A stretch of 64,000 nucleotides of DNA. Origin: Adineta steineri. Taxonomy: Eukaryota > Rotifera > Eurotatoria > Adinetida > Adinetidae. Location: contig CAJNOI010000082.1 of assembly GCA_905250115.1 (NCBI GenBank), positions 329,789 to 393,788 of the forward strand, written 5' to 3'. Position numbers and translations under genes: made by a program. This document shows positions 11,435-21,637 of the stretch, in pieces; position 1 is the first letter of the stretch, and each line of letters starts with the position of its first letter. The notes under the pieces were generated by a model. The model worked only from the letters and a program-made list of their open reading frames with translations. It was not told where the DNA came from and did not search any database.

Positions 11435-11949
11435 TTTAATACTATACAGTATAAAAGTGAACTTATCCAAGTTCTAATTTTCGTTATAGTCGAAATGATA
11501 CGTCGTACAATCTTTGATTGTACTAACTCTTACAGGAATCAAATGCATAAAAAACAAACAAATAAATAAATTTTCTTTATTATTAAAAGGCCATTTTGTA
11601 ACTGATTTGATCAAATGAGAAGAAGGATATTTTCGTTATTCATTAAAGTAATTTTATTTTAGAAAACTAGCTATTCATACCCATCCTATCCACGTACACA
11701 TGAAAGTGTGAGATAGATGAAGAAAACAAAGAAGATGATGTAATACATCTTCTTTCTAACTATATGCAAGAAGTAAATGAAATTGGAGAGGAAAATAAGA
11801 AAAAAAAAGAAGAGATTTGGAGGAACAATATGATGGTTATGTGGAAAATAGGAGAGACAAAAAAATAATATGAGTGTTGTTAGAGTGTTCTTTAACATTC
11901 ATACGTTAGATATTGAATGAGTTCATAGAAAAAGATCAAAAATGTTAAT

Positions 11950-12183
11950 TTAGCAACAGCAAACCTTGGCACATGATCTTTTAACGGTAACGGTTTTCTT
12001 TCTGATGACTTTGCAACATGGTTTGCAGCAGCACACAGTTTTACGTACACAACAGCATGGGCCACAGCAACAATCACAGCAAGGGTCGCAGCAAGAGCAA
12101 CAACAAGGGTCACAACATGAACTACAACACGAGCCACAACCACATCCACAACCGCATCCGCAACCACAACCACAGCCTGGCAT
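11950..12183 (-). CDS. Small Cys-rich protein with Gly-Cys repeat
   Basis: A single-exon 77-residue protein. It opens MPGCGCGC with about seven Gly-Cys dipeptides, then CC-rich blocks (SCCSSCCDPCCCSCCDPCC) and a basic Cys-rich tail (KPCCKVIRKKTVTVKRSC). Nearly half of the residues are Cys. I recognise no specific family. The composition resembles keratin-associated or metal-binding Cys-rich proteins, so structural crosslinking or metal binding are possible but inferred. There is no signal peptide. A larger Cys-rich gene at 61.1-62.6 kb shares the CC-rich style but no clear alignable domain. The start is the ATG at 12183; the stop follows CAKVCCC. Confidence 0.72.
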   Translation of the reverse strand: MPGCGCGCGCGCGCGCGSCCSSCCDPCCCSCCDPCCDCCCGPCCCVRKTVCCCKPCCKVIRKKTVTVKRSCAKVCCC

Positions 12184-13346
12184 ATTAATAGTAATAATTT
12201 AGTGAAGAATAAAACTGAAGTAAGATAAGAATTGGTTTGTGAAACTATGAGAAAAGGTGTGTGTGTATATATATACGCAAAAGTAGAGAAACGAAAAAAA
12301 TTGTTTTCAGGCAACAAAACAATTAACTGCTGCTCTCACATGACAATAACTGAGATACACACGTGATAGAAAAATATATGCGGAGACATAAATAATAATT
12401 TGTTACTATTCATGCAATACACCAAACATCACGTACTATTGCATATCATTTCTCACTCATGCAATACAAGAAAAATATGAAATTCACACTTATTACCAAT
12501 GTCTTTCCTTTGATTTGTTTTGATAGTGTAGAAAACATCTAACTTTAATTGCACTTTGATTTTGTGACCGCAACTCTAAAAGGGTAAAAGTCATTTGATA
12601 CACTTTGTTGCAATGAAAACAGTGCTAATCAAAAAAACAAACTACATATTTTTGTTGAAAAATATTGATTCTTACGTTCTAGTACACACACATACTGTAA
12701 TGTCATCAAATTACGTGAATATCATAACACAATGCAACACAAGAGAGAGCAGTGTGAAAAATATATAATGTATGGATACAGTAACAATAAGAACAGTCTT
12801 AATTTCATATATGAGTTGTCAATGAATGTATCTTTCGATGATCTTGAGGGTGAGAGTGTGGGTGTGGGTGTGAGTGCCTATCAAGGAAAGATAGACTCAT
12901 CCACAGCCTCACCCGTCACCCCCTTCTACACTTACAGCGACACCCACCCTCAAGATGGTAATACATTTGACTAGAAGAGGAACGACTAAAGGAAAAGATA
13001 GTTTGAACAGACAGAAGAGAAAGACATTTGTGTGTCTTTACAAAAAATTCTCGTTTCACTCTGTAGACATTTGCTTAGAAAAGAAATCAAAAAAGTATTT
13101 TTGTATGTATTAATAAAATAAGCATGACATCATGGGTAAAAACCATTACTTTCATTCTGAGTAAGGCATGTAATGATTGTTCTTTGTTGCAATATGAAAA
13201 AGGTGTTGCATAGCCTTATCTTTTATTTATTCAGTGTTTGAAGGTGAAAATGATGATATACTGAAGGTTAGTATTATAAAAAGTTAACAAAATGATAAAA
13301 TTTTTATAAGCAAACTATTTGTCTGAAGGTTCTCATTTAATTGTTA
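12184..13346. other. Intergenic stretch with one strong inverted repeat
   Basis: No gene seen. It contains the longest GT-rich inverted repeat (12841-12956). A short + frame at 12732-12974 merely runs through that repeat. Confidence 0.55.
12841..12956. repeat. GT-rich inverted repeat, copy 4 (perfect 12-bp ends)
   Basis: ATCTTGAGGGTG at 12841-12852 is the exact reverse complement of CACCCTCAAGAT at 12945-12956. GTGTGGGTGTGGGTGTGAGTG lies just inside the left end and CACCC/CCCCC tracts inside the right. This is the best copy for defining the element ends. Confidence 0.85.
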
Positions 13347-14495
13347 ATGGCAACTAACATTGGATATAAATATGAAAATGAAGACTCGATTGATAGTAAT
13401 TTAAAATGTGCAATATGTAATGAACCATTTATTGATCATGTAGTAACTGAATGTCAACATTTATTTTGTAGTCAATGTTCGAATCTATGGATGAAACCAG
13501 ATCAATTAACTTGTCCTATATGTCGAAAAACAATATTCCGACATGGTTTAAAACCAATTACAATGATAAGTTTTATTTCAATACTTAATCAAGTTTTTGG
13601 TAAATGTATACTATGTAATCAATCGCACATACAACGAGGTAATTTTCAAGATCATATCGATAAAATATGTCCGAATAAGATTACTATTGGTACAGCTAGC
13701 ACTGATGATTGTCTTTGGATGGGATTCCGAGAAGAATTACAAGCTCATTTAAATACATGTAGGTCATCAAGAAGGCAAATTAAAGAAAGAACTATTAAAA
13801 ATCAAGAGAACGATATAGAAACAATAAGTACTTGTCAACCAATTTTTAAACAAGGAACTTTTACCGATAATATAACTTTTACGTTTGTGAATCCTGCATT
13901 ACGACATGTTTCAGATCAAGAAATTACCATGGCAGTCTATGAGTTGATTATCAATGATCAATGCACAAATCTCAATTTATTCGGTCATTATATCTCTCCA
14001 GAAAATTTCTCAATTATTGCTTCAGCACTTTCCAACAATACATCATTAAAAATCTTAGAACTTGGTCAATGTAATGTAAATGACTCGGCAGTACAATTTC
14101 TCGCTTCAAATATTTCCACGCACAATTATCTTGAATGTCTTGAACTTTATGATAATTGGATTACTGATATTGGTGTTGAATATTTAGTTAATATGTTACA
14201 ACTCAATCAATTATTATCTCAATTGAAATTAGCATATAATAAAATTAGCAATCAAGGAGTGTCTATGTTGATCAAAGTCATTGTTAATCATAATTCAAAA
14301 CTGAAATATTTAAATCTTGAAGGAAATAAACTGATAGATAATTCATGCATTTATTCAATCTTCTATTTAATTAAAAATAATCGAGCATTACTAAAACTCA
14401 ATATGGAAAATTGTAATCTTTCATGGTATATTAAAGTATTAATTATATTTTATCGAAAGATTTTTTCTCTAACAAATCTAGAAATCTTATTATAA
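13347..14495 (+). CDS. RING finger / leucine-rich repeat protein
   Basis: 382 residues. A C3HC4 RING finger lies at about Cys21-Cys59 (CAICNEPF, then TECQHLFCSQC and CPICRK), which in known proteins recruits E2 ubiquitin-conjugating enzymes. A second Cys/His segment (CILCNQSHIQRGNFQDHIDKIC, then a CX..HX..C group ending HLNTC) resembles a TRAF-type zinc finger. Residues about 200-380 are ribonuclease-inhibitor-type leucine-rich repeats (SLKILELGQCNVNDSAVQFL, LECLELYDNWITDIGVEYLV, LKYLNLEGNKLIDNS). The likely role is a ubiquitin E3 ligase with an LRR recognition surface. I chose the ATG at 13347; an in-frame TTG six bases earlier is not a credible start. There is no intron. Ring/LRR combinations recur in rotifer genomes, but the substrate is unknown. 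Confidence 0.85.
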   Translation: MATNIGYKYENEDSIDSNLKCAICNEPFIDHVVTECQHLFCSQCSNLWMKPDQLTCPICRKTIFRHGLKPITMISFISILNQVFGKCILCNQSHIQRGNFQDHIDKICPNKITIGTASTDDCLWMGFREELQAHLNTCRSSRRQIKERTIKNQENDIETISTCQPIFKQGTFTDNITFTFVNPALRHVSDQEITMAVYELIINDQCTNLNLFGHYISPENFSIIASALSNNTSLKILELGQCNVNDSAVQFLASNISTHNYLECLELYDNWITDIGVEYLVNMLQLNQLLSQLKLAYNKISNQGVSMLIKVIVNHNSKLKYLNLEGNKLIDNSCIYSIFYLIKNNRALLKLNMENCNLSWYIKVLIIFYRKIFSLTNLEILL

Positions 14496-15408
14496 TTGAA
14501 TTTTTGTTATGTAATAAAGCAAGATACATGTTGAAGGTGGGTGTAGCTATTCTATTACTCCTCCTCTTACGCGCCCTCATGATGAAGCATAAATATTTGT
14601 TATCTCTTTTCTTTTAAATCAAAATGAATGACAAATAATTTTGTATCTTTATTTAATAGATGAAAATATATCGTACATCTTATCTAAAACATAAGTAATC
14701 AATATATAATATATTAAAAAATATTTCATTAGTGTTTAATACTATTTTTACTGAAAAATGTGATTTAACATGTGCAAGTGTATAATAAGTTCGTTTTATT
14801 CTTCAATAAAAAGTAATTATTTGATTCTGTATGATGACTATAAAACAAGACATTCTTTTGTATTTGGTTTATTGCATCGTTGTTTTATAACTACTTCTAC
14901 AAAGCTCGCTACTCATTGAATTTGTACTGACATAATAGCAGAATACGAACCATATAAAGCCGTATTTTTGTTTTGTATAATTCAAGGTAAGAAAATACTC
15001 TTATCGAGAGCTGTATATCAACAATAATAAAATCTAAATGGTTAGAAATATTTCTCGATAAATACATTTGATGAAAAAAAACAAAAACTGAAAAATAATG
15101 AATCATGAAAAGACTTAAAAAGTTTTTTTGTGATAAACTTATTATATCATGAATTTCAAAATGTTTATCTTTTATGTCAATACAAATGTAGGTAGTATTA
15201 TTTTCGTTAACTATCTATTCTTTACTTCCAAAATAAAATATTTATTTTAAGATATTTATCTCAAAAAAAGTATGCCTTTTGTCTGTAAAACTGGAGGTGT
15301 GAAAGAATGAGTTGAAAAACATTGTTTATTACTTTTATTACTAATACTTTATATATAGAGATAAAAATTTGTAAAATTTCATTACAGTAATCCCGTAGAA
15401 TCAAGAAA
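14496..15408. other. Intergenic stretch
   Basis: AT-rich, no gene seen. A weak GT/CT-rich pair near 14534-14590 (GGTGGGTGTAGC...CGCCCTCATGATG) may be a decayed inverted repeat. Confidence 0.45.
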
Positions 15409-17103
15409 ATGTCGATAGAACCCGAAAATGAAACAGATGAATATAGAAACGATATATTAATGGAACCTACAAACGAAATTGATCAATCCATAAACAAAAT
15501 GTCTATAGAACAAGATGACGAAATTCATCATCATCATCAACATACAAATATTCCTTCTAAGAAACCTTATTTCGCTATTCTATTAGCAGCTTTTTCTTCA
15601 TTAGGTGGATGGTTTTTTGGTTATGATCAAGGTGTTACAGGTGGTATCGTTGTTATGAGTTCATTTAAAAATGACTTTTGTATTGATGTATATGGTAATG
15701 CCACTGAATGTAATCTTCCAATATCTGATTTACCATCTGGATATCGACAATTTTTAGTACTTTTTACATTATTATATAATGTTGGATGTTTTCTTGGTGC
15801 TGTATTTATATCTTCATTTGTAGCAGAAAGATTTGGACGTCGTGCAATTATTTTTACAGCATCAGTTTTATTTCTAAGTGGTACATCAATGGTTATATTT
15901 CCACCTGGAAAATCTAAAGGTATCATGATTTTAATACTTATTGGACGAATTGTTGAAGGAACAGGTGTTGGTTGTTCATCATTTTCTTGTCCACTTTATG
16001 CTTCCGAAATTGCTCCAACAAATATTCGTGGAATGCTTTCAGGTTTTATGCAAATGACTGTTGTAACTGGTTTATTTGTTGCTAATATGGTTAATCTTGG
16101 ATTAAAAGATCATAAATGGGGTTGGCGTTTAGCAAATGGAGTTATTTTAATTGCACCAATTATAATTATGACTGGAATATTTTTTTGTCCTGAAAGTCCT
16201 CGTTGGTTATTTAGAAGAAAAGGTCGTGATGCAGCAGAAAAAAGTTTAAAACGTATTCGTAAAAGCGACGATGTTAATGCTGAATTAGATGCTATTGATG
16301 ATGCTATAAAATTAGAAGGTAATCAAGTTTCACTTAAAGAATTATTTACAACAAAAAAAATGCTTCAACGACTTGGTATTGGTGTTGGAATACATATCTT
16401 ACAACAAGCAACAGGTATCAATCCTATATTTACATTTGGTGGAATTATTTATGAAAATATTCTTGGAAAAGGTATTATATCATTAATTGTTTTATCTGGT
16501 ACAAATTTATTAAGTACAATACCTGCATTATTCTTATTTGATAGACTTGGAAGACGTAAACTTCTTATATTTGCTGGTTTAGCTATGTCACTTGCTCATA
16601 TTGTAGCAGCGACAGTATTTGTAACAGGTTGTACAACATCATCTAACAATGTTGTCACTTGTCAAACAAGTTCTGGTATAACAATGCTTGTTGCAACAGC
16701 TATTTTTGTAGCTTTTTTTGCAATTTCATGGGGTCCAATTGCTTGGATTTATGCAGCTGAAATTTTTCCTCTTAATGTTCGAGCAAGAGCTGTTTCGATA
16801 ACAACAGGAAGTAATTGGTTTATGGGTACAATTATGTCTTATATTTTAGAATTAATAACTCCATTAGGTTATCATGGTGTATTTTATCTTTTCAGTGGTT
16901 TAACTTTATTAGCTGTTGTATTTGTATATCTTTTTTGTCCTGAAACGCGTGGAGTTATGTTGGAAGATATCGATGAAGAATTTGCTAATTTTAAATTGAA
17001 AAATCGAACAATTGTAAAAATATTACGAAAACCATGTCAGAGAAATGGAAAAAGAACGGCTACAGTCGATGTCATTGGAACAAATGATGACCTACGTTAC
17101 TAA
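15409..17103 (+). CDS. MFS sugar (hexose) transporter
   Basis: 564 residues, 12 predicted membrane helices, sugar-porter family of the major facilitator superfamily, moving a hexose or related sugar across a membrane. Diagnostic motifs in order: GGWFFGYDQGVTGG in helix 1, RFGRRAI after helix 2, GRIVEGTGVG, PESPRWLFRRKGR after helix 6, QQATGINPIFTFGG in helix 7, DRLGRRKLL, WGPIAWIYAAEIFPLNVRAR and PETRGVMLEDIDEEF. The N-terminal 45 residues are acidic and His-rich. The FGYDQGV form of the first motif and the absence of introns recall fungal transporters, so acquisition by transfer is possible but unproven; codon and base usage match the neighbourhood. The start is the ATG at 15409. Confidence 0.93.
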   Translation: MSIEPENETDEYRNDILMEPTNEIDQSINKMSIEQDDEIHHHHQHTNIPSKKPYFAILLAAFSSLGGWFFGYDQGVTGGIVVMSSFKNDFCIDVYGNATECNLPISDLPSGYRQFLVLFTLLYNVGCFLGAVFISSFVAERFGRRAIIFTASVLFLSGTSMVIFPPGKSKGIMILILIGRIVEGTGVGCSSFSCPLYASEIAPTNIRGMLSGFMQMTVVTGLFVANMVNLGLKDHKWGWRLANGVILIAPIIIMTGIFFCPESPRWLFRRKGRDAAEKSLKRIRKSDDVNAELDAIDDAIKLEGNQVSLKELFTTKKMLQRLGIGVGIHILQQATGINPIFTFGGIIYENILGKGIISLIVLSGTNLLSTIPALFLFDRLGRRKLLIFAGLAMSLAHIVAATVFVTGCTTSSNNVVTCQTSSGITMLVATAIFVAFFAISWGPIAWIYAAEIFPLNVRARAVSITTGSNWFMGTIMSYILELITPLGYHGVFYLFSGLTLLAVVFVYLFCPETRGVMLEDIDEEFANFKLKNRTIVKILRKPCQRNGKRTATVDVIGTNDDLRY

Positions 17104-17384
17104 ACCAACGTGTTTTTTCTTTTACAAAAAATCCTAACAATTGCTTAATTTTACTTCTAGAAAACCTTTTTCTTTTTGCTTATATACGTAACTTTAAATA
17201 AATAAAAATTCAACTTCGAAATAATCATAGAATACGGGTCGCATTCATTTGGCCGACAGTCACTTCACCATCTTGAAGATGGGTGTGGGTGGGTGTATGT
17301 GGATGTTGCCTGGGATGAATATATATTCATACCCACATTAGGGCCCTGCGGGGTTGCCCCAATCCTGTCGGGATCGGGATCGAG
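17104..17384. other. 3' flank of the transporter gene with repeats
   Basis: It contains polyadenylation-like AATAAATAAA near 17198, a GT-rich inverted repeat, and the left part of a GC-rich repeat (TAGGGCCCTGCGGGG... 17339 onwards). Confidence 0.5.
17266..17340. repeat. GT-rich inverted repeat, copy 5
   Basis: CACCATCTTGAAGATGGGTG starts a G-rich half (GGGTGTGGGTGGGTGTATGT); the C-rich half is only ATTCATACCCACAT. CATCTTGAAGATG is itself a palindrome at the left end. Confidence 0.65.
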
Positions 17385-17601
17385 ACTAGAGGTGTAAGCC
17401 GTGCGGCTGAGCCGCCGTCGCCGTCGATGAACTATAAAAAACTAAAGCCACCGCGCCGCCGATGGTATTCGAAATTTTAAAATTTTCGAGCCGCCGCCAG
17501 CTGGCAACTTTAGAATGTTACAGCCGCGCCGCCGAACATTAAAAAAAAAATTTTAAAACTGGGCGCCGCCGCCGATGACCCTACCGGCTTACACCTCTAG
17601 T
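17385..17601. mobile_element. 217-bp GC-rich inverted-repeat element (MITE-like)
   Basis: The ends are ACTAGAGGTGTAAGCCG and its exact inverted copy CGGCTTACACCTCTAGT. Direct CGAG flanks at 17381-17384 and 17602-17605 suggest a 4-bp target duplication. The interior is rich in CCGCCG/GCCGCC motifs separated by AAAATTTT, unlike the AT-rich surroundings. It appears inserted into an older GC-rich repeat. No coding capacity. Confidence 0.75.
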
Positions 17602-18510
17602 CGAGACGGGACAAAATTTTTCGGGACTTAGCTAATTATATCTTATCTAAGTGCAATTTCTTTTTTATTCAAAAATTCAATATAAGCTTTCGTAAAAATA
17701 AAACTAAAATACACGTGTACACATGTCATGAAAAACAATGTCCGTAAGATAAATAAATAAGTAAGGTAGAAGAAGCAACAAGTTTTGATCATTCTTTGAG
17801 TTCATCTTCACTTGATAGGGTGTTATTATTTCCAGTTCGATGCTTCTTCGATACTGAAGGTATCTGCTATTCATCTTCATGCTCATCGCTCGACTTATAT
17901 TCATCGATTGACTTTCGTTCCTGTCTTTGATCATATAGATTTGTCCTTATTGATCTTGTCTTCGATCTTTCTCGAATATGCGCTCTCGTTTCGACTTAAT
18001 CGATTAGTTTGATATAGCATCTGACTGAAAGATCTCAGAATATTATAATATACGCTTCAACGTCAGCTTTCTATCAACAAATCGTAATACTATGAAATGC
18101 TATCGAGTTGCATCTTATTCCACATATGCGTTTAAAAGCTATTTCTGGTAGATCTAGAAAAATCGGGATCGGGACGAAAAAATCCCGTCCCGCAGGATCC
18201 TAACCCACATCCAAAACATTGGTAATAATTAACTACATAAATTGGTAATGTGTTAATATCAAATAATTTGCAAATTTTAAAATAAGATAAAAAATAAAAA
18301 CACATGTCATTTTTACCCATAATAGTCCTTTAAACTAATTCATATAAGATTAAAAGTGATTGAATTAATATTTACTCAAGATATAACAATAAAATAATCT
18401 ATACTCAGAACGAAAAAAAAACAACGTCTCTATTCGATCACAGTAGGTAGTGTAGTACCATACGAAAAAAATACATTATTTTCCACGTGTCATCAAAAAC
18501 AAGATAAAAT
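17602..18510. other. Intergenic stretch with GC-rich repeat pieces
   Basis: No gene seen. 18160-18202 carries CGGGATCGGGACG...CCCGTCCCGCAGGATCCTA, an inverted-repeat piece related to the sequence on both sides of the 217-bp element (CCTGCGGGG...GGGATCGGGATCGAG and ACGGGACAAAATTTTTCGGG). Confidence 0.5.
18160..18202. repeat. GC-rich hairpin related to the 17.3-kb repeat
   Basis: CGGGACGAAAAAATCCCGTCCCG can fold on itself. The TAGGATCCTGCGGGACGGGA reading on the minus strand parallels TAGGGCCCTGCGGGG at 17339, so the two are probably the same family. Confidence 0.6.
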
Positions 18511-19443
18511 ATGAGCAAGATTGCTGTTTGTTTTTTAACGCGTACACCTAATAATGAATTAATTCGTTTTGCAAATGAAATTATTGTTCAAACAAAAGAA
18601 CTAGATGTTTATATAATGATCGATGATAATACTTATCAACCACCATTGTCTGATGCATTGCATTTTATTCAAATTGATGATGAAGAATGTATGAATAATG
18701 GTTATAAAAATTCAGTAAAATTTATTTTAGAAAAAGATTGTTTATCTTGGGATAAGGCTTTATTTTATTTTTGTTGTCAAAATGGTAAAATATATGATTT
18801 TCTATGGTTAATAGAAGATGATGTTTTTATTCCCAGTGTTGAAGCTTTGATGGAATTAAATAAACAATGTTATGGTAAAAATTATGATTTAATATGTCAA
18901 AGAAATCATTATAATCTTGATGGAAGTATGGAACCTCGCACATGGGATTTATGGTTTGATGCAGAAGGAAAATTCCCATTACCGTGGTATCATTCAATGG
19001 TATGTGCTGTTGGTTTAAGTCGTTGTCTATTAACTCATATTGATCAATATGTAACAACTCACCATTTCCTACCATTTATTGAGTATATGTTTAATACAAT
19101 TGCTATGCATGCAGGATTATCTGTTTATTGTCCATTAGAATTATCTACAATTAATTATAGACATGATTGGTTATTCAAAGAAATACAAGAACGACCAATG
19201 AATTGGTATCATCCAATGAAAGATTTTGAAAAACAACATCGATTTCGTGAAAGGTAGGAACGATTATTTAATATTTATGCATTGAAATATCAAATATAAA
19301 AATAATGAGAAATTTTCGTTTGATTTTCATGATTTTATTTTAGATTAGCAAGTTCATCAACGATGGTCGACGACGATTTTGAACAACAAGAACAAGGACA
19401 GTATGAACCGGATTGTTTCTGTTTACAACCACCTAATATATAA
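18511..19443 (+). CDS. Glycosyltransferase-like protein (GT-A fold)
   Basis: Two exons, 18511-19253 and 19344-19443, joined in phase 2 (GAA AG|A TTA), encode about 280 residues. The N-terminal strand IAVCFLTRTPNNELIRFANE, the segment VYIMIDDNTY and the DxD-like FLWLIEDDVFIPS resemble nucleotide-sugar-dependent transferases. WYHSMVCAVGLSRCLLTHID fits the acceptor-binding half. There is no signal peptide or membrane helix, so it may be cytosolic or a remote member of the fold. The second exon adds an acidic Gln-rich tail ending CFCLQPPNI. Donor and substrate cannot be told from sequence. The start is the ATG at 18511. Confidence 0.62.
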
Positions 19444-19478
19444 AGCATCAATTCAACATTTTTTCGTCTATCGACGAA

Positions 19479-19535
19479 ATAGGGTGTGTGTATGAGTAGA
19501 GAAGAGACATGCCCACACCCACACCCTCAAGATAT
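19479..19535. repeat. GT-rich inverted repeat, copy 6
   Basis: Left AGGGTGTGTGTATGAG, right CCCACACCCACACCCTCAAG followed by ATATG. It lies just downstream of the glycosyltransferase-like gene. Confidence 0.75.
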
Positions 19536-20044
19536 GACGTTCGAAACGCCGTCATTCATTATTATATACAAATTCTTATATTTTTTATTATATTCTGCAT
19601 GAATGAGTCATTATTGATAAAAAATGAAACATGCCACAATAATCATGACGTCAAGTTGTGCAAACAAGTACATATATCCCACTCAAAACTAAGAGTCATA
19701 TTTGACAGCCTTCCTTCACTTGCACTACCACGTGCTCTCACTTACAGCAATCTACACCGATGAGATCCCCTATATAATTCACAAGAACTGTAGGTGAATA
19801 AGAAAGAAAAAAATATTCGTTTTTGATTCTTTCTGTTCTTTGATTTGCACAGGACTGAATTTTTATCTTCAAATATTTGCAGAGAACAATAAAGTTGAAA
19901 TGAAGCCTCTTCATATTACTTGTTGTTTTTTATATATTCAAAAAGGGCACATAAATAACAACTTTTTTTCTTCATTTTCTCCATTCTCTTATCAACTATT
20001 TAACTACCGTCGCTGCGAGCATTAAATATAAAATCTTTAGAAAG
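19536..20044. other. Intergenic stretch
   Basis: No gene recognised. It includes the promoter region of the caspase-like gene; I see no distinct element in it. Confidence 0.45.
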
Positions 20045-20896
20045 ATGTGCGCCTTTCGTAATGGTTTTCATTCTAATGTACGTGCATCGAGCAGTACACA
20101 TCGTAAATTAGCATTAGTATTTGGTAATCGCTTGTATCAACACAATGCAAGCTTGAGAAATTCAGAGAATGATGCGAATGATATAACTAGAAGCTTGGAA
20201 TCCATTGGATTTCAAGTTACGAAAGGTTTAAATCTAGCATGTGAAGAGATGGATTCCTATGTGACTAACTTTGTTCGAAATATTCAATCTTCTGATGTGA
20301 TTCTGTTTTATTTTTCTGGACATGGTACACAATGGGAGGTAAGATAAACTCTTTATACATAATATAACACTATTTGATTTCTTTAGGATCAAAACTACTT
20401 GGTGCCTTCCGATGACAATAATTTAAATAGTTCAAATATTAAACGTCATGCTCTTAATGCTCAAGATGTTCTCGATCGAATAACCAAACGTAATCCATAC
20501 GTTTCTATTTTTATTCTCGATTGCTGTCGTAATTATTATCTTCGTAATCCAGAACTTCTTCGTGGTAATGATTCAAATACAAAAGGTCTCAAACCAATGT
20601 ATGCTTCAGCAGGTTCACTGATTGCTTTTGCGTGTGCACCAGGTGCAACAGCATCGGATGGCTCGGACAGAAATGGTTTATTTACCAAACATCTATTGCA
20701 AAATATCACAAAGCCAAATGAACAAATTCAAGATCTATTAATAGATGTCACCAAAGGTGTTGCAACGGAATCATATAATAAACAGATACCTTGGTATCAT
20801 AGTTCACTTATGGATAGAAACATTATGCTTTCCAGTAATGGTAATGATAATAGTGAGTTGAATTTTTCTTTGGATTTGCGCGTAGATGAAGACTAG
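20045..20896 (+). CDS. Caspase-like (peptidase C14) protein
   Basis: Two exons, 20045-20338 and 20387-20896, joined in phase 0 through a 48-bp intron, give 267 residues. A p20-like caspase fold is visible: KLALVFGNRLYQHNASLRNS, NDANDITRSLESIGFQV, VILFYFSGHGTQ with the catalytic His at about 93, and FILDCCRNY with the catalytic Cys at about 145. AFACAPGATASDGSDRNGLFTKHLL matches the small-subunit start. The pattern is closest to the metacaspase/paracaspase-type proteins common in invertebrates; those cut after Arg/Lys or Arg, and specificity here is untested. No prodomain (CARD/DED) is seen. An alternative splice (donor near 20838, acceptor at 21047-21048) would replace the last 19 residues with the downstream exons, see the next entry. 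Confidence 0.85.
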
Positions 20897-20977
20897 ACAC
20901 ATACCAAACGTAATCTTATCTTTTAATTTCAAGTTAAACTTTAGAATATTGAATTAACGTAGATTTCAATTATACTA

Positions 20978-21026
20978 GAGTGGGAGTGTGGATAGTCTGT
21001 TTTCATTCACCTACACCCTCAAGATA
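20978..21026. repeat. GT-rich inverted repeat, copy 7
   Basis: Left GAGTGGGAGTGTGGATAG, right ATTCACCTACACCCTCAAGA. It sits between the caspase-like exons and the EF-hand-loop exons, possibly within one intron. Confidence 0.7.
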
Positions 21027-21035
21027 TTCGTTTCT

Positions 21036-21637
21036 ATGACTAATTGTGTAATAGATGCATCGTCCAACAAATATGAAGCGCCTTCTACGAATCAATCATC
21101 AGCGTCCCATTCGCACGGATCACACATCGCACAACCGTACAAACCACAAATGGTCCAACCACACACACCGCATTTTTCCTCACCAGCAAGCAATATGAAA
21201 ATAAAACATGAGTTTCATTACCAAGCCAGTATGTATTTTATAATAAAACTACTTTTATTAGGATTTAGAAACATGATCTTCATCGAAATATAGTAGAAAT
21301 AAGTTTTTGTGTATGATAAAAAATCTGTGAAGTACGACTTTCAAAATTAACTTGTTATATGTATTAGACTCGAATCAAATCGAACCTTTTAGTTCCTGTT
21401 TTTGTTTTTTAATTATTATCTATTTATAAATAACTTTGTAGGTGGTTTCAATAGTGAGTCTGGTGAATGGCATCAAGAATTCCATGGACAATCACACGGT
21501 AAGAGTCTACATTTATTTTTAGTTTTTCATCCGTCTTATTTCTTAATGTTTATTTAGATGGTCGTCATGGTTCTTTAATCAAAAGGGCAGAAAAAGCACT
21601 TCATATGGACCTCGACGGAGATGGACGGATTGGATAA
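21036..21637 (+). CDS. Small His/Ser/Gln-rich protein with EF-hand loop, or 3' exons of the caspase-like gene
   Basis: Exons 21036-21228, 21442-21498 and 21558-21637 join with matching phases (phase 1 at both junctions). The product is about 110 residues. The first half is low complexity and His/Ser/Pro-rich (SHSHGSHIAQPYKPQ). The second reads SESGEWHQEFHGQSHDGRHG, and the end is MDLDGDGRIG, a half EF-hand calcium loop (DxDxDG) cut off right at the stop. I do not recognise the family. Either it is a separate gene starting at the ATG at 21036, or its exons form the C-terminus of the caspase-like protein via an acceptor at 21047-21048, which also keeps frame. A transcript would decide. Confidence 0.5.

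Larger units (their letters stand above)
10254..11949. other. Non-coding stretch upstream of the Hog gene remnant
   Basis: This should hold the 5' part of the Hog gene (minus strand, acceptor at 10255-10254), but I could not identify a further exon or signal peptide. It contains two GT-rich inverted repeats. A minus-strand frame at 11686-11898 has a hydrophobic start, but its low-complexity Phe/Leu content makes it unlikely to be a gene. Confidence 0.4.

Noticed and set aside
11686..11898. Minus-strand frame with a signal-peptide-like start
   Set aside because: Phe/Leu/Ile low complexity from an A-rich tract, overlapping the 3' flank of the Cys-rich gene; no domain or splice support.
12732..12974. 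Short + strand frame
   Set aside because: It mainly translates the GT-rich inverted repeat (SVGVGVSAY), so it is not a gene.
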